DNA from: Haloarcula laminariae
Lineage (GTDB): Archaea > Halobacteriota > Halobacteria > Halobacteriales > Haloarculaceae
Length of the DNA stretch: 64,000 nt
Direction: 5' to 3'
NCBI RefSeq assembly: GCF_025457605.1
Contig: NZ_JAMZFY010000002.1
Location: 62,001-126,000, forward strand
Shown here: piece by piece, positions 17,456 to 24,918 of the stretch
How the letters are laid out: each line of letters begins with the position of its first letter
How positions within the stretch are numbered: position 1 is the first letter of the stretch
Notes under the pieces: model-generated
The model's database searches: none
The model's input: the letters and a program-made list of their open reading frames with translations, nothing else
Told to the model about the DNA's origin: nothing
Position numbers and translations under genes: made by a program

Positions 17456-17763
17456 TTTGCCGACTACACTTCTGCGAGGCGCTCCGTCGCCGAGCGACTG
17501 CTGTGGTCGACAAACCGGCAGCGGGATTTGAATCCCTGGAAGTCACAGCCCGCGCGGTCGAGCGTCACGAGACGAGCAGGAATGTCTTCCTCCGGGTTCA
17601 AATTCCGGCCTATGCTTTCTCGGAACAACCGACTCAGAGCATCTGCGACCGGTCCGGGGTGCGTGGAATTTCGGCTTGGGCTCGTTCTACACACCAACTG
17701 CGAGCGGCGTGGGCACCGTTAACGACAAACCGGCCCAACAGTGGGCCGGCCACGACGGGGCCG
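17456..17763 (+). other. Gene-free region with degenerate tRNA 3'-end copies
   Basis: This stretch has no convincing gene. It holds a near-perfect second copy of the tRNA-Thr 3' end (17592-17618). A T-arm-like gggattcaaatccc lies on the minus strand at 17523-17536. A weaker third tRNA-like end is seen around 17665-17682. Tyrosine recombinases of viruses and plasmids often use tRNA 3' ends as attachment sites, so these look like remains of past insertions and excisions. No integrase gene is left nearby. Confidence 0.55.
17592..17618 (+). repeat. att-like direct repeat of the tRNA-Thr 3' end
   Basis: This 27-nt segment matches the tRNA-Thr T arm and acceptor end (17431-17457) at 25 of 27 positions, including the ttcaaattccggccta core. 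The distance between copies is 161 nt. Confidence 0.75.
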
Positions 17764-18018
17764 TCAGACGCCCCAGGAGATACGGTCCCAGACCCGTTCG
17801 TACCCGTAGTACGTCCCTGTCTTGACGACGTTCGCCACGAGACCGATGCTCAGTGCCTGGCCGGTGTCGCCAGTGACGGACAGCGCGACTAGGACGGTGA
17901 TGACGATCATAAGCGTCCGGTACAGTAACGTCTTGACCAGCGCACGGGACACCCGCTGGTGTGGTGACCGCGTCAGAAGGCCGGCCAGGGCCGCTCGAAT
18001 TGACGCGAGAGGCGACAC
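17764..18018 (-). CDS. DUF2061 membrane protein
   Basis: An 84-residue protein with two membrane helices in the DUF2061 layout: KTLLYRTLMIVITVLVALSVTG, then ALSIGLVANVVKTGTYYGYERVWDRI. Such small proteins are widespread in bacteria and archaea but have no firm function. The gene is on the far side of the tRNA relic region from tRNA-Thr. Confidence 0.82.
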   Translation of the reverse strand: MSPLASIRAALAGLLTRSPHQRVSRALVKTLLYRTLMIVITVLVALSVTGDTGQALSIGLVANVVKTGTYYGYERVWDRISWGV

Positions 18019-18078
18019 TGTCTATGCGGACGGGCGCCAGTCATGAAATAGTTCCGCGCCCGTGCATTCGCGACGCGC

Positions 18079-18522
18079 TCACTCCCGGCTCGGTTCCTCG
18101 GCGAGGGCCTTCTCGCGGAGCCTCTTGCACTTCTCGCCCCCGACCTGGAGGTCCGGGACCGGAGTCGGCTTGCCGTCCTCGACGGCGACGAACGTGGCGT
18201 AGGCCGAGGTGGTGGACTCGGTCTCGCCGGTGTGGGGGTTCTCGGCGCTGACGTCGATGCGCACGCGGACGCTCGTCCGGCCCGTCTCGTAGGCGTAGGA
18301 CTCGACGAGAGCGTTGTCGCCGATGGGGATGGGGCGCTCGAAGTCGACGCTCGACATCTGGGCGGTGACACAGGACTCCTCGGCGGCCCGCATCGCGGAC
18401 ATCGCGCCGATTTCGTCCATCCACTTCATCACGATGCCCCCGTGGGCGCTGTTGTAGTTGTTGGCGTGGGTGGGCTGGACGCGCTCGCGGTTGACGATGT
18501 GCGTATCGGCAATCTTGGGCAT
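18079..18522 (-). CDS. Acyl-CoA thioesterase (hotdog fold, YciA/BFIT-like)
   Basis: A 147-residue single-hotdog thioesterase likely hydrolysing acyl-CoA. It has NNYNSAHGGIVMKWMDE, the helix start with the conserved Asn and His-Gly-Gly, and VTAQMSSVDFERPIPIGD, the core strand with the acidic residue. The tail has the GEKCKRLREKA pattern. Hotdog thioesterases act as hexamers or tetramers. The physiological acyl chain is unknown. Confidence 0.88.
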   Translation of the reverse strand: MPKIADTHIVNRERVQPTHANNYNSAHGGIVMKWMDEIGAMSAMRAAEESCVTAQMSSVDFERPIPIGDNALVESYAYETGRTSVRVRIDVSAENPHTGETESTTSAYATFVAVEDGKPTPVPDLQVGGEKCKRLREKALAEEPSRE

Positions 18523-18567
18523 GGGCCCGCGTAGACGGGCCGGAGGTAAAAACGGGGCGTCGTCGGG

Positions 18568-19242
18568 CTACTGCTGTTGGCCCGGGTTGCCTTCCTCGAA
18601 GGGCTGGACGACGACGAAGCCGTCGGGGTTGGTGAACTCGAGCTGGTACTGCTCGCCGGAGGACTGACCGACCATGTCCGAGAGGCTGCGGTTGACGCTG
18701 CTGGAGGGGGAGTTGTCGGCGCTCCAGGCCACCGTCGCCTGCGGGTCCGTCTTGACCGGCGGGGTGAGCACGAGCGGACTCCCGTGGGTCGTGATGGCGA
18801 TGTGGCCCGGCCCTTCGAGGAAGACGTTCGTCAGGCCGCCCGCGGAGGCCCCCGAGAGGCTCCCGATGGTCGAGATGCTGTAGTCGACGCTCGACTCGAA
18901 GGCGAGGACGTCGTTGCCGTTGACCGAGATGGACTCGTCGGCGTCGAGGTCCATTATCTGTATCTCCTTGGCGTCGTCGGCGACGTAGAGGTGGCCGGTC
19001 CCCTCGACCTCCATCACGGGGGTCCCCTCGCTGGTCGCCTTCGACTTGATGAACCCCGTGAGACCGCCCTCGGCGTTCGAACTGCCGGTAAAGGAGAGGT
19101 CCCCCTCGTAGGCGACCATCGAGCCGGCCTTGGCCGTGACAGTCCCGTCGACGGCGATGTCGAGGAGCTTGCTGTTCTCTAGCTGGAAGGTGTCGCCACC
19201 CTCCTCCGGTCCGTTATCGGTGATGAACTGGTCGATATCCAT
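18568..19242 (-). CDS. AIM24 family protein
   Basis: A 224-residue protein of the AIM24/TerD-like beta-roll group. It has KAGSMVAYEGDLSFTG near the start, GEGTGHLYVAD-like repeats, and GLTNVFLEGPGHIAITTHGSPLVL. The start at 19242 removes 27 upstream residues that have no family match. AIM24 proteins are abundant in archaea and bacteria without a known activity; the yeast relative affects mitochondrial inner membrane structure. A Gln/Pro tail (GNPGQQQ) ends the protein. Confidence 0.85.
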   Translation of the reverse strand: MDIDQFITDNGPEEGGDTFQLENSKLLDIAVDGTVTAKAGSMVAYEGDLSFTGSSNAEGGLTGFIKSKATSEGTPVMEVEGTGHLYVADDAKEIQIMDLDADESISVNGNDVLAFESSVDYSISTIGSLSGASAGGLTNVFLEGPGHIAITTHGSPLVLTPPVKTDPQATVAWSADNSPSSSVNRSLSDMVGQSSGEQYQLEFTNPDGFVVVQPFEEGNPGQQQ

Positions 19243-19352
19243 GTGTATTTCGGCCAAACGGTCGGCCGCTACCGCCGCGTTCGTCGGGGGAGTATGAAAC
19301 TTTTGTCCCGCTGTCCGGTACATTTACTCTCCGACGTGGGAAAAATACCCCC

Positions 19353-20327
19353 TCAAAATGGCAGCGGGAACGGGACCGAGCCCCGCGAGTACCCCTCGAC
19401 CCGGCCGTCGGGCCGGTAGCGGAAGACGACGAGCGGCTCGTAGCCGACGCTCGGCTTTTCGGCGTGGACCCGCCGCCACTCGTCGTCGCGGAAGGAGGTG
19501 CAGTCGACGGCGAGGACGGCGCCGGGGTGGGCCGCCAGCTGGTCGCGGGTCTTGGCGTCGCCGGAGGCCTTCAGCGCGCCGATGGCGGTGTCTATCTGGC
19601 GGCGGCTCGGCGGCCGCGGCCGCGTCACCTCGACGAGGGTGTCGTCGACGCGGAAGTCGACGGAGTGGCCCGAGTCCAGTTCGACCTCGGGGACGATGTC
19701 GTTGCCCGCGTCGACGAGCAGCTTCGCGGCGTTGAACTCGCCCATCGTCGCCCGCATCCGCGAGAGGTCAAAGCCCTCGCTGGTCCCCAGTTTGCTGGCC
19801 ATCGTGTAGCGGTAGTCGTCCAGCACGCCGGTCGCGAGGAAGTCGTCGTAGAACCGCAGGCCGTCCTCGCGGTCGGCGTCGGGGAAGCCGGCGGCGTGGT
19901 CGCGGAAGAAGGTCCGCGTGGAGTCGCGGCCGTCCTTCGAGAGGAAGACGGGCAGGAAGAAGTGCGCGAGCGCCTCGTACTCGGTGAGCCACGGGTCCTC
20001 GACCTCCAGCTGGGCGAGCAGTTCCCGCTGGGCCCACTCGGCTATGGGGCCGGGGCTGTGTTCGAACGTGTACTTGTCCGTCCGCCAGAGGGTCTCGGGC
20101 GTCTGTGTGTTCCCGAGCCAGTAGGCCTCCTGTCCGTTCCAGATGAAAAGCGCAAGGTCGCCGTTGTCCATCTCCAGCCGGCGGGCCGCCCACCCCTCGG
20201 GCGGGGCGAACCACGGGCCGGTCAGTTCGGCGCCGAAGGTGTCCTCGAGCGGGGAGAGCAAGTCACGCCGGACGCGGTCCTCGTTCCAGCGTTCCGTCGA
20301 ATGTCGGAATCGAAGCGGGCCAGCCAC
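19353..20327 (-). CDS. DUF5784-like haloarchaeal protein, possible restriction-endonuclease fold
   Basis: A 324-residue soluble protein that I associate with haloarchaeal DUF5784. Residues about 215-255 form FNAAKLLVDAG, then DSGHSVDFRVDDTLVEVTRP. This order of helix, D-x(n)-E-x-T resembles a PD-(D/E)xK nuclease core with the Lys replaced by Thr. That reading is inference. Tyr/Trp-rich segments at 60-100 (LFIWNGQEAYWLGN) precede it. No neighbour hints at a role; citrate synthase lies upstream with a 41-nt gap. Confidence 0.7.
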   Translation of the reverse strand: MAGPLRFRHSTERWNEDRVRRDLLSPLEDTFGAELTGPWFAPPEGWAARRLEMDNGDLALFIWNGQEAYWLGNTQTPETLWRTDKYTFEHSPGPIAEWAQRELLAQLEVEDPWLTEYEALAHFFLPVFLSKDGRDSTRTFFRDHAAGFPDADREDGLRFYDDFLATGVLDDYRYTMASKLGTSEGFDLSRMRATMGEFNAAKLLVDAGNDIVPEVELDSGHSVDFRVDDTLVEVTRPRPPSRRQIDTAIGALKASGDAKTRDQLAAHPGAVLAVDCTSFRDDEWRRVHAEKPSVGYEPLVVFRYRPDGRVEGYSRGSVPFPLPF

Positions 20328-20368
20328 GGTGGCTTATAAACGGCCGACGCTCTTGTGCGTTCCGCTGG

Positions 20369-21514
20369 CTATCGGTCCGCGAGCGGAACGAACGTCGTCT
20401 CGTCGGGGTCCGGTCCGGTGTAGCGCGCGCGGGGCCGGATGAGGCGGTTGTCCTCGATGTACTCGGCGACGTGGGCGACCCAGCCGCCGACGCGGGACAT
20501 CGCGAAGATGGGGGTGTAGATGTCGATGGGGATGCCCATCTGGTAGTACGTCGACGCCGAGTAGAAGTCGACGTTCGGGGCGAGCCCCTTCTCCTCCATG
20601 AGGTAGTCCTCGATGGTGGTGGACATCTCGTACCACTTCAGCGAGCCGGCGGCCTCGCCCAGCTCCTTCGAGCGCTCGCCGAGAATCTTCGCGCGGGGGT
20701 CCTTGACGTTGTAGACACGGTGGCCGAAGCCGGACACCCGCCGGCCCTCGTCGAGGGCGGTCTTGACCCAGTCCAGGGGGTCCATCTCGGCGTCGTCGAC
20801 CTCCTTGAGCATCTCCATGACGTCCTGGTTGGCGCCGCCGTGGAGCGGCCCCTTCAGGGTGCCGATGGCCGACGTGACGGCGCTGTGGAGGTCCGAGAGG
20901 GTAGAGGCGGTGACGATCGACGAGAACGTCGAGGCGTTGAGGCCGTGGTCGGCGTGCAGCACCAGCGCCTGGTCGAAGACGTCGGCCAGCACGTCGTCGG
21001 GTTCCTCGTCGTTGAGCATGTAGAGGAAGTTCGCGGCGTGGCTCAGGTCCTCTCGGGGCTCGATGGGTTCGTCGCCGTCGCGGATGCGGGCGAAGGCGGC
21101 GATGATCGTCGGAATCTTCGCGGTGATACGGCGGCCCGTAGCGAGATTGACCGCCTCGTCTGTCGGGTCGGCGTCCTCGGGCGCGGGGTCGAATCCGGAG
21201 AGCATCGACACCGCTGTCCGGAGCGCGGCCATCGGGTCCTCGTCGGCCTCGGCCAGCCCGCGGACCGTCGCGAGCACGGCGTCGTCGACCGCCCGCTCAC
21301 TCGCCATCTCCGACTCGAAGTCGTCGAGTTCGGACTGGTCGGGGAGGTGCCCATGCCAGAGGAGATACAGGACCTCCTCGTAGCTGGCGCCGTTCGCGAG
21401 GTCCTCGATAGTGTACCCCCGGTAAACGAGTTTACCCGCGTCACCGTCAATCACACTGAGACCGGATTCGGCGACGAGGACTCCCTCCAGCCCTTTCTTG
21501 AGGTTGTCGGACAT
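20369..21514 (-). CDS. Citrate synthase
   Basis: Condenses acetyl-CoA with oxaloacetate to citrate, the first step of the TCA cycle. The ATG at 21514 gives 381 residues, the size of archaeal and Gram-positive type enzymes. Catalytic segments are HGGANQDVMEML, VLHADHGLNAST (citrate and CoA histidines) and FGHRVYNVKDPRA (catalytic Asp). A TTG two codons upstream is unlikely to be used. The final TGPDPDETTFVPLADR is a normal end. A 10-bp palindrome (tgaacgttca, 21591-21600) lies about 80 nt upstream. Confidence 0.95.
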   Translation of the reverse strand: MSDNLKKGLEGVLVAESGLSVIDGDAGKLVYRGYTIEDLANGASYEEVLYLLWHGHLPDQSELDDFESEMASERAVDDAVLATVRGLAEADEDPMAALRTAVSMLSGFDPAPEDADPTDEAVNLATGRRITAKIPTIIAAFARIRDGDEPIEPREDLSHAANFLYMLNDEEPDDVLADVFDQALVLHADHGLNASTFSSIVTASTLSDLHSAVTSAIGTLKGPLHGGANQDVMEMLKEVDDAEMDPLDWVKTALDEGRRVSGFGHRVYNVKDPRAKILGERSKELGEAAGSLKWYEMSTTIEDYLMEEKGLAPNVDFYSASTYYQMGIPIDIYTPIFAMSRVGGWVAHVAEYIEDNRLIRPRARYTGPDPDETTFVPLADR

Positions 21515-21743
21515 ACCCAAACCGTATCCAACCTGCCGGGAAAAACATTTTCTTTCCGGTCGTAAGTGTCACCCCTCTGCGGTGGGAAAGTGAACGTTCA
21601 GTCACCAATTACCACCGCGTTCCGTCGATACCCAACTAGCCGCCTGTCGAACCGACACGCCGCCGCCGGCCCGTGAGCGAACGGCTGTGGGAAAGGACAG
21701 CACGGAGCGAACGCTTTTCACGGGTGGTGGCAAATCGGGGGAT

Positions 21744-22976
21744 ATGGAGTCTACGGGCACGGTGGAGTACGAGCCGGTGAGCGTCAAGGCGGTGCTCTCG
21801 GAGATGAAAGACACCGCCGAGCTACTTATCGACCTCTCGTACTCGGCCGTACTGCTGGGCAGCGACGACGTGGCCAGCGAGGTGCTGGAACTGGAGGCCA
21901 AGATGGACGTACTCCAGCTCCGGGCCCGCATGAGCCTGCTTATGGCCTGTCGGTCGACCGAGGACGCCGAGTCGCTGGCGCCGGTGCTGGGGATGGTCGG
22001 CGCCGCCGAGAAGATAAGCGACGCCGCCGGCGACATCGCGAAAGTCGTCCTGGAGGACATCGGCCTGCCGGACACGATGCGGGCGGCCCTGCCCGAGGCC
22101 GTCGAGACGCTGGTGCGTGCGACCGTCGCCGCCGATTCGCCGCTGGCCGGCCAGAGCCTGGGCGCGCTGAACCTCGAAACCGAGACCGGCGTGCGTGCGC
22201 TGGCTATTCGCCGTCAGGGGAGCTGGCTGCTCAACCCCACCCGGGAGACGGAGCTACAGGCCGAGGACGTGGTCCTCCTGCGCGGTCCCGAGGACGGCGT
22301 CAGCGAGGTGTACCAGGACGCCACGGGCGACCCGTACGAGCCGCCGGAACCGCCACAGGGAGACACACAGGACCTGGAGCGAGCCATCGACTCAATCGTC
22401 CTGATGAAAGACATGGGTGAGCTCGCGGTAGACCTGGCCTACGGCGCCGTGCTCTTCGACAGCGAGGCCGTCGCCGAGGAAGTCGTCGAACTCGAAGCCG
22501 AGGTGGACGCGCTGCAGTCGCGGTTCGAGGCGTGGACGCTCCGGGCGGCCGCCGACATGGACGACCCCGTCTCCCTGCGCGGGCTGGTCCATCTGGCCCG
22601 CTCGACGGAGGTCATCTCCGACGCCGCCCTCGAGATCAGCGAGGGCGTGTTGCGGGGGCTCTCGACCCACCCCGTCGTCGCCGAGGCCGTGCGGGAGTCC
22701 GACGAGATACTCGTCCGGGCGACGGTGGCCGAGGAGAGCGACCTGGCCGGCCGGACCATCGGCGACGTCGCCGTGAAGACCGAGACGGGGATGCGCATCA
22801 TCGCCATCCGGCGGCCGGCCGGCGAGAGCGACCGCACCGGCCGCGAAGGCGGCGAGTGGGTCGTCTCGCCCGGCCCGGAGACGCCGCTGATGGCCGGCGA
22901 CGTACTGCTGGCGAAAGGGACCCGCACGGGCGGCGAACGGCTGGACGCGCTCACGGGGCCGAGCGGGCGAGCCTGA
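21744..22976 (+). CDS. Duplicated PhoU/TrkA_C-domain potassium regulator without channel domain
   Basis: A 410-residue cytoplasmic protein built from two similar halves. Each half has a PhoU-like helical part (LSEMKDTAELLIDLSYSAVL and MKDMGELAVDLAYGAVLF), then a TrkA_C-like beta domain (LVRATVAADSPLAGQSLG and LVRATVAEESDLAGRTIG). No membrane segment or Rossmann domain is present. Such proteins probably sense a nucleotide or ion and control a potassium or phosphate transporter. I chose the ATG at 21744, which follows a TATA-like gcttttca about 30 nt upstream. The frame extends to 21687 without similarity. It overlaps the convergent small membrane gene by 26 nt. Confidence 0.85.
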   Translation: MESTGTVEYEPVSVKAVLSEMKDTAELLIDLSYSAVLLGSDDVASEVLELEAKMDVLQLRARMSLLMACRSTEDAESLAPVLGMVGAAEKISDAAGDIAKVVLEDIGLPDTMRAALPEAVETLVRATVAADSPLAGQSLGALNLETETGVRALAIRRQGSWLLNPTRETELQAEDVVLLRGPEDGVSEVYQDATGDPYEPPEPPQGDTQDLERAIDSIVLMKDMGELAVDLAYGAVLFDSEAVAEEVVELEAEVDALQSRFEAWTLRAAADMDDPVSLRGLVHLARSTEVISDAALEISEGVLRGLSTHPVVAEAVRESDEILVRATVAEESDLAGRTIGDVAVKTETGMRIIAIRRPAGESDRTGREGGEWVVSPGPETPLMAGDVLLAKGTRTGGERLDALTGPSGRA

Positions 22977-23232
22977 CCGCCGAGACGACGGTGAAAAGCG
23001 CCGTCAGCAGGCCGCCAAGTGAGACGACCAGCACGAACGCCAGCGCGCCGTAGAGGTAGGTCGGCCGGGCGGTCCCGGGGAGGACGAAGAGCGCGACCAG
23101 CCCCGCCGTCAGGAGGACGGACAGCGAGAAGCCGTACTTGGCGTTCCGCGGGACGTTCAGCGCGGCGACCATCGCCGCCGCGCCACTCTCCGGTTCGGAC
23201 TCGGACACGCCCCCCGATAGGGGCGGGGACAA
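22951..23232 (-). CDS. Small two-helix membrane protein (DUF7536-like)
   Basis: A 93-residue protein with a polar acidic start, the motif AALNVPRNAKYGF, and two long hydrophobic helices (about 34-52 and 59-85). I think it matches a haloarchaeal family named DUF7536, from memory. Its end overlaps the 3' end of the opposite PhoU/TrkA_C gene by 26 nt. Function unknown. Confidence 0.7.
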   Translation of the reverse strand: MSPPLSGGVSESEPESGAAAMVAALNVPRNAKYGFSLSVLLTAGLVALFVLPGTARPTYLYGALAFVLVVSLGGLLTALFTVVSAVRLARSAP

Positions 23233-23324
23233 AAAGACCCCATCGGTGTCGTCACGGGGCCACGGGGCGGTTTCGCCGCGGGAAATCCGAACCAGTAAAG
23301 TCGGACAACCCGAATGGGCGCGTA

Positions 23325-24281
23325 ATGGTAACTCTCGGTACGGCGAGTGCCGCTCCCGGTGAGATAGACACCGGGCGTCTGGAGGTCGGCGAGAGCCGCG
23401 ACGGCAGCCCCGTCGGGCTACCCGTCGCGGTCATCAACGGGTCACAGGACGGGAAGACGCTCTACATGCAGGCCGCGAGCGACGGCGACGAGCTGAACGG
23501 CGTCGGCGTCATCCAGCGGGTCGTCCCGCAGCTGGACCCGACCGAGCTCTCGGGGACGATTCTCGTCTGTGGCATCGTCAACTACCACGCCTTCCAGGTG
23601 GCCGAACACCGCAACCCCATCGACGACACGAAGATGAACCGGGCCTACCCGGGCGACGCCTCGGGCACCTCCAGCGAACGCATCGCCGCGGCGACCCACG
23701 ACGCCGCCGTCAGCGCCGACCTCGTCGTGGACCTGCACCAGGGCTCTACCTCCCGGATGATAGAGGAGGTCCGGGTGCGGTGTGGCTCCCGGCACCGCCT
23801 CCACGAGCAGTGCCTCGAACTCGCGAAGGTGTTCGACTGCGGCTACATCCTGGACCAGAAAGGCCCGGACGGCCAGCTCGCCCGGACCGCGCCGGACGAG
23901 GGCGTCCCGACCATCGACCCCGAACTCGGGGGCTGTGTGGGCTGGGACGAGCAGTCGATTCGGGCCGGCGTCGACGGCGTCTTCAACGTGCTCCGGTACT
24001 ACGGCTTCCTGCCCGGCGCGTACACGCCGTCGCCACAGACCCGCGCGACCGGCTTCGAACAGTACGGCTCGCCGGTCGGCGGGCTCGTGGACTTCCACCC
24101 GAACCTGGGCGACCGCGTGAGCCGCGGGGACACGCTGTTCGAGGTGACCGACGTGTTCGGCGGGACGAAAGCCGAGGTGACGGCCGAGTCGTCCGGTATC
24201 TTCTGGCGCTCGCGGCGGCTCCCGCAGGTCGCAACCGGCGAGTACGTCTGCTCTCTCGGGACGAACATCGACACGTACTAG
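23325..24281 (+). CDS. Succinylglutamate desuccinylase/aspartoacylase family hydrolase
   Basis: A zinc carboxypeptidase-fold (M14 AstE/AspA) hydrolase that would cleave an N-acyl amino acid. The ATG at 23325 gives 318 residues. Conserved parts are DGDELNG (the HGDE position), NRAYPGD after IDDTKM (Arg for substrate carboxylate), and VDLHQGS (second zinc His). A C-terminal beta domain (GFEQYGSPVGGLVDFHPNLGD) follows. Odd: the first zinc His of HGDE is Asp here (ASDGDE). The Glu and second His are kept, so activity is possible but not certain. Its stop overlaps the end of the convergent small gene by 4 nt. Confidence 0.85.
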   Translation: MVTLGTASAAPGEIDTGRLEVGESRDGSPVGLPVAVINGSQDGKTLYMQAASDGDELNGVGVIQRVVPQLDPTELSGTILVCGIVNYHAFQVAEHRNPIDDTKMNRAYPGDASGTSSERIAAATHDAAVSADLVVDLHQGSTSRMIEEVRVRCGSRHRLHEQCLELAKVFDCGYILDQKGPDGQLARTAPDEGVPTIDPELGGCVGWDEQSIRAGVDGVFNVLRYYGFLPGAYTPSPQTRATGFEQYGSPVGGLVDFHPNLGDRVSRGDTLFEVTDVFGGTKAEVTAESSGIFWRSRRLPQVATGEYVCSLGTNIDTY

Positions 24282-24481
24282 CGCCACAACACCAGCGACA
24301 CGGGCGTGTCGGCGTCGACCGAGACCCACTGTGAGTCGACCTCGGCCGGGTCGACGTCGACGGCGTAGCAGATGTACCGCTCAGTCCCATCCGAGCGGCT
24401 GCGGACGACCGCCGGCAGGACGCCTTCGTCGGGGTCCGGCGAGGGCGTCCCGCCGGACGCTTCCTGGTGCTCAGTGCCCAT
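24278..24481 (-). CDS. Small DUF7511-like protein, copy 1
   Basis: A 67-residue acidic protein. Its second half (RYICYAVDVDPAEVDSQWVS, ending in LVLWR) matches the pattern of the next gene (24539) and resembles haloarchaeal DUF7511, which ends with a hydrophobic stretch and a terminal Arg. Function unknown. It overlaps the AstE-like gene by 4 nt. Confidence 0.6.
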   Translation of the reverse strand: MGTEHQEASGGTPSPDPDEGVLPAVVRSRSDGTERYICYAVDVDPAEVDSQWVSVDADTPVSLVLWR

Positions 24482-24538
24482 AGACGGGCTGTAGCCGGGT
24501 ATCGGTATTGTTACCGGTCGATTATGCGCCCGAAGGCG

Positions 24539-24754
24539 TCACCGAATGCCGTCGAGGTCGACGAGAAGCCCCTCGGGGACCGCGAGCCAGTGGGTCGCCA
24601 TCTCCACGTCCGGTTTGTCGGTGGGGTACAGCAGGGCGCGCTGCCCGCCGTCGGCGGTCGGCTCCAGTTCGCTGGTGAGCAACGCCTCGCTGAATTCGTC
24701 CTGCGGAAGTGGGTGTCTCGTTTCGATGTCCGACGGCGACGACTCGCTGCTCAT
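24539..24754 (-). CDS. Small DUF7511-like protein, copy 2
   Basis: A 71-residue protein with a Ser/Asp-rich start and a compact end (RALLYPTDKPDVEMATHWLA, then LLVDLDGIR). That layout (strand, DxxxxE/DxxxxW, hydrophobic strand, final Arg) is shared with the 67-residue gene 57 nt downstream. I read the two as a tandem paralogous pair. Function unknown. Confidence 0.65.
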   Translation of the reverse strand: MSSESSPSDIETRHPLPQDEFSEALLTSELEPTADGGQRALLYPTDKPDVEMATHWLAVPEGLLVDLDGIR

Positions 24755-24918
24755 AGGCTCTCTACCGGGTCGAGACCCATTGTTATAGACGACATAATCG
24801 CGGACCGACGGGTTTGGGTCGGCTTACTTCGCGGGCCGTCGAGGCGGCCGTCCCGACGAGGACTCTAACACGGTCGTGCTGTTCCGGCGGGATGGCGGCC
24901 ACGGGCCGCCGTACGCCC

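Noticed and set aside
17521-17536. Possible minus-strand tRNA
   Set aside because: Only a T-arm-like segment; no cloverleaf can be built.
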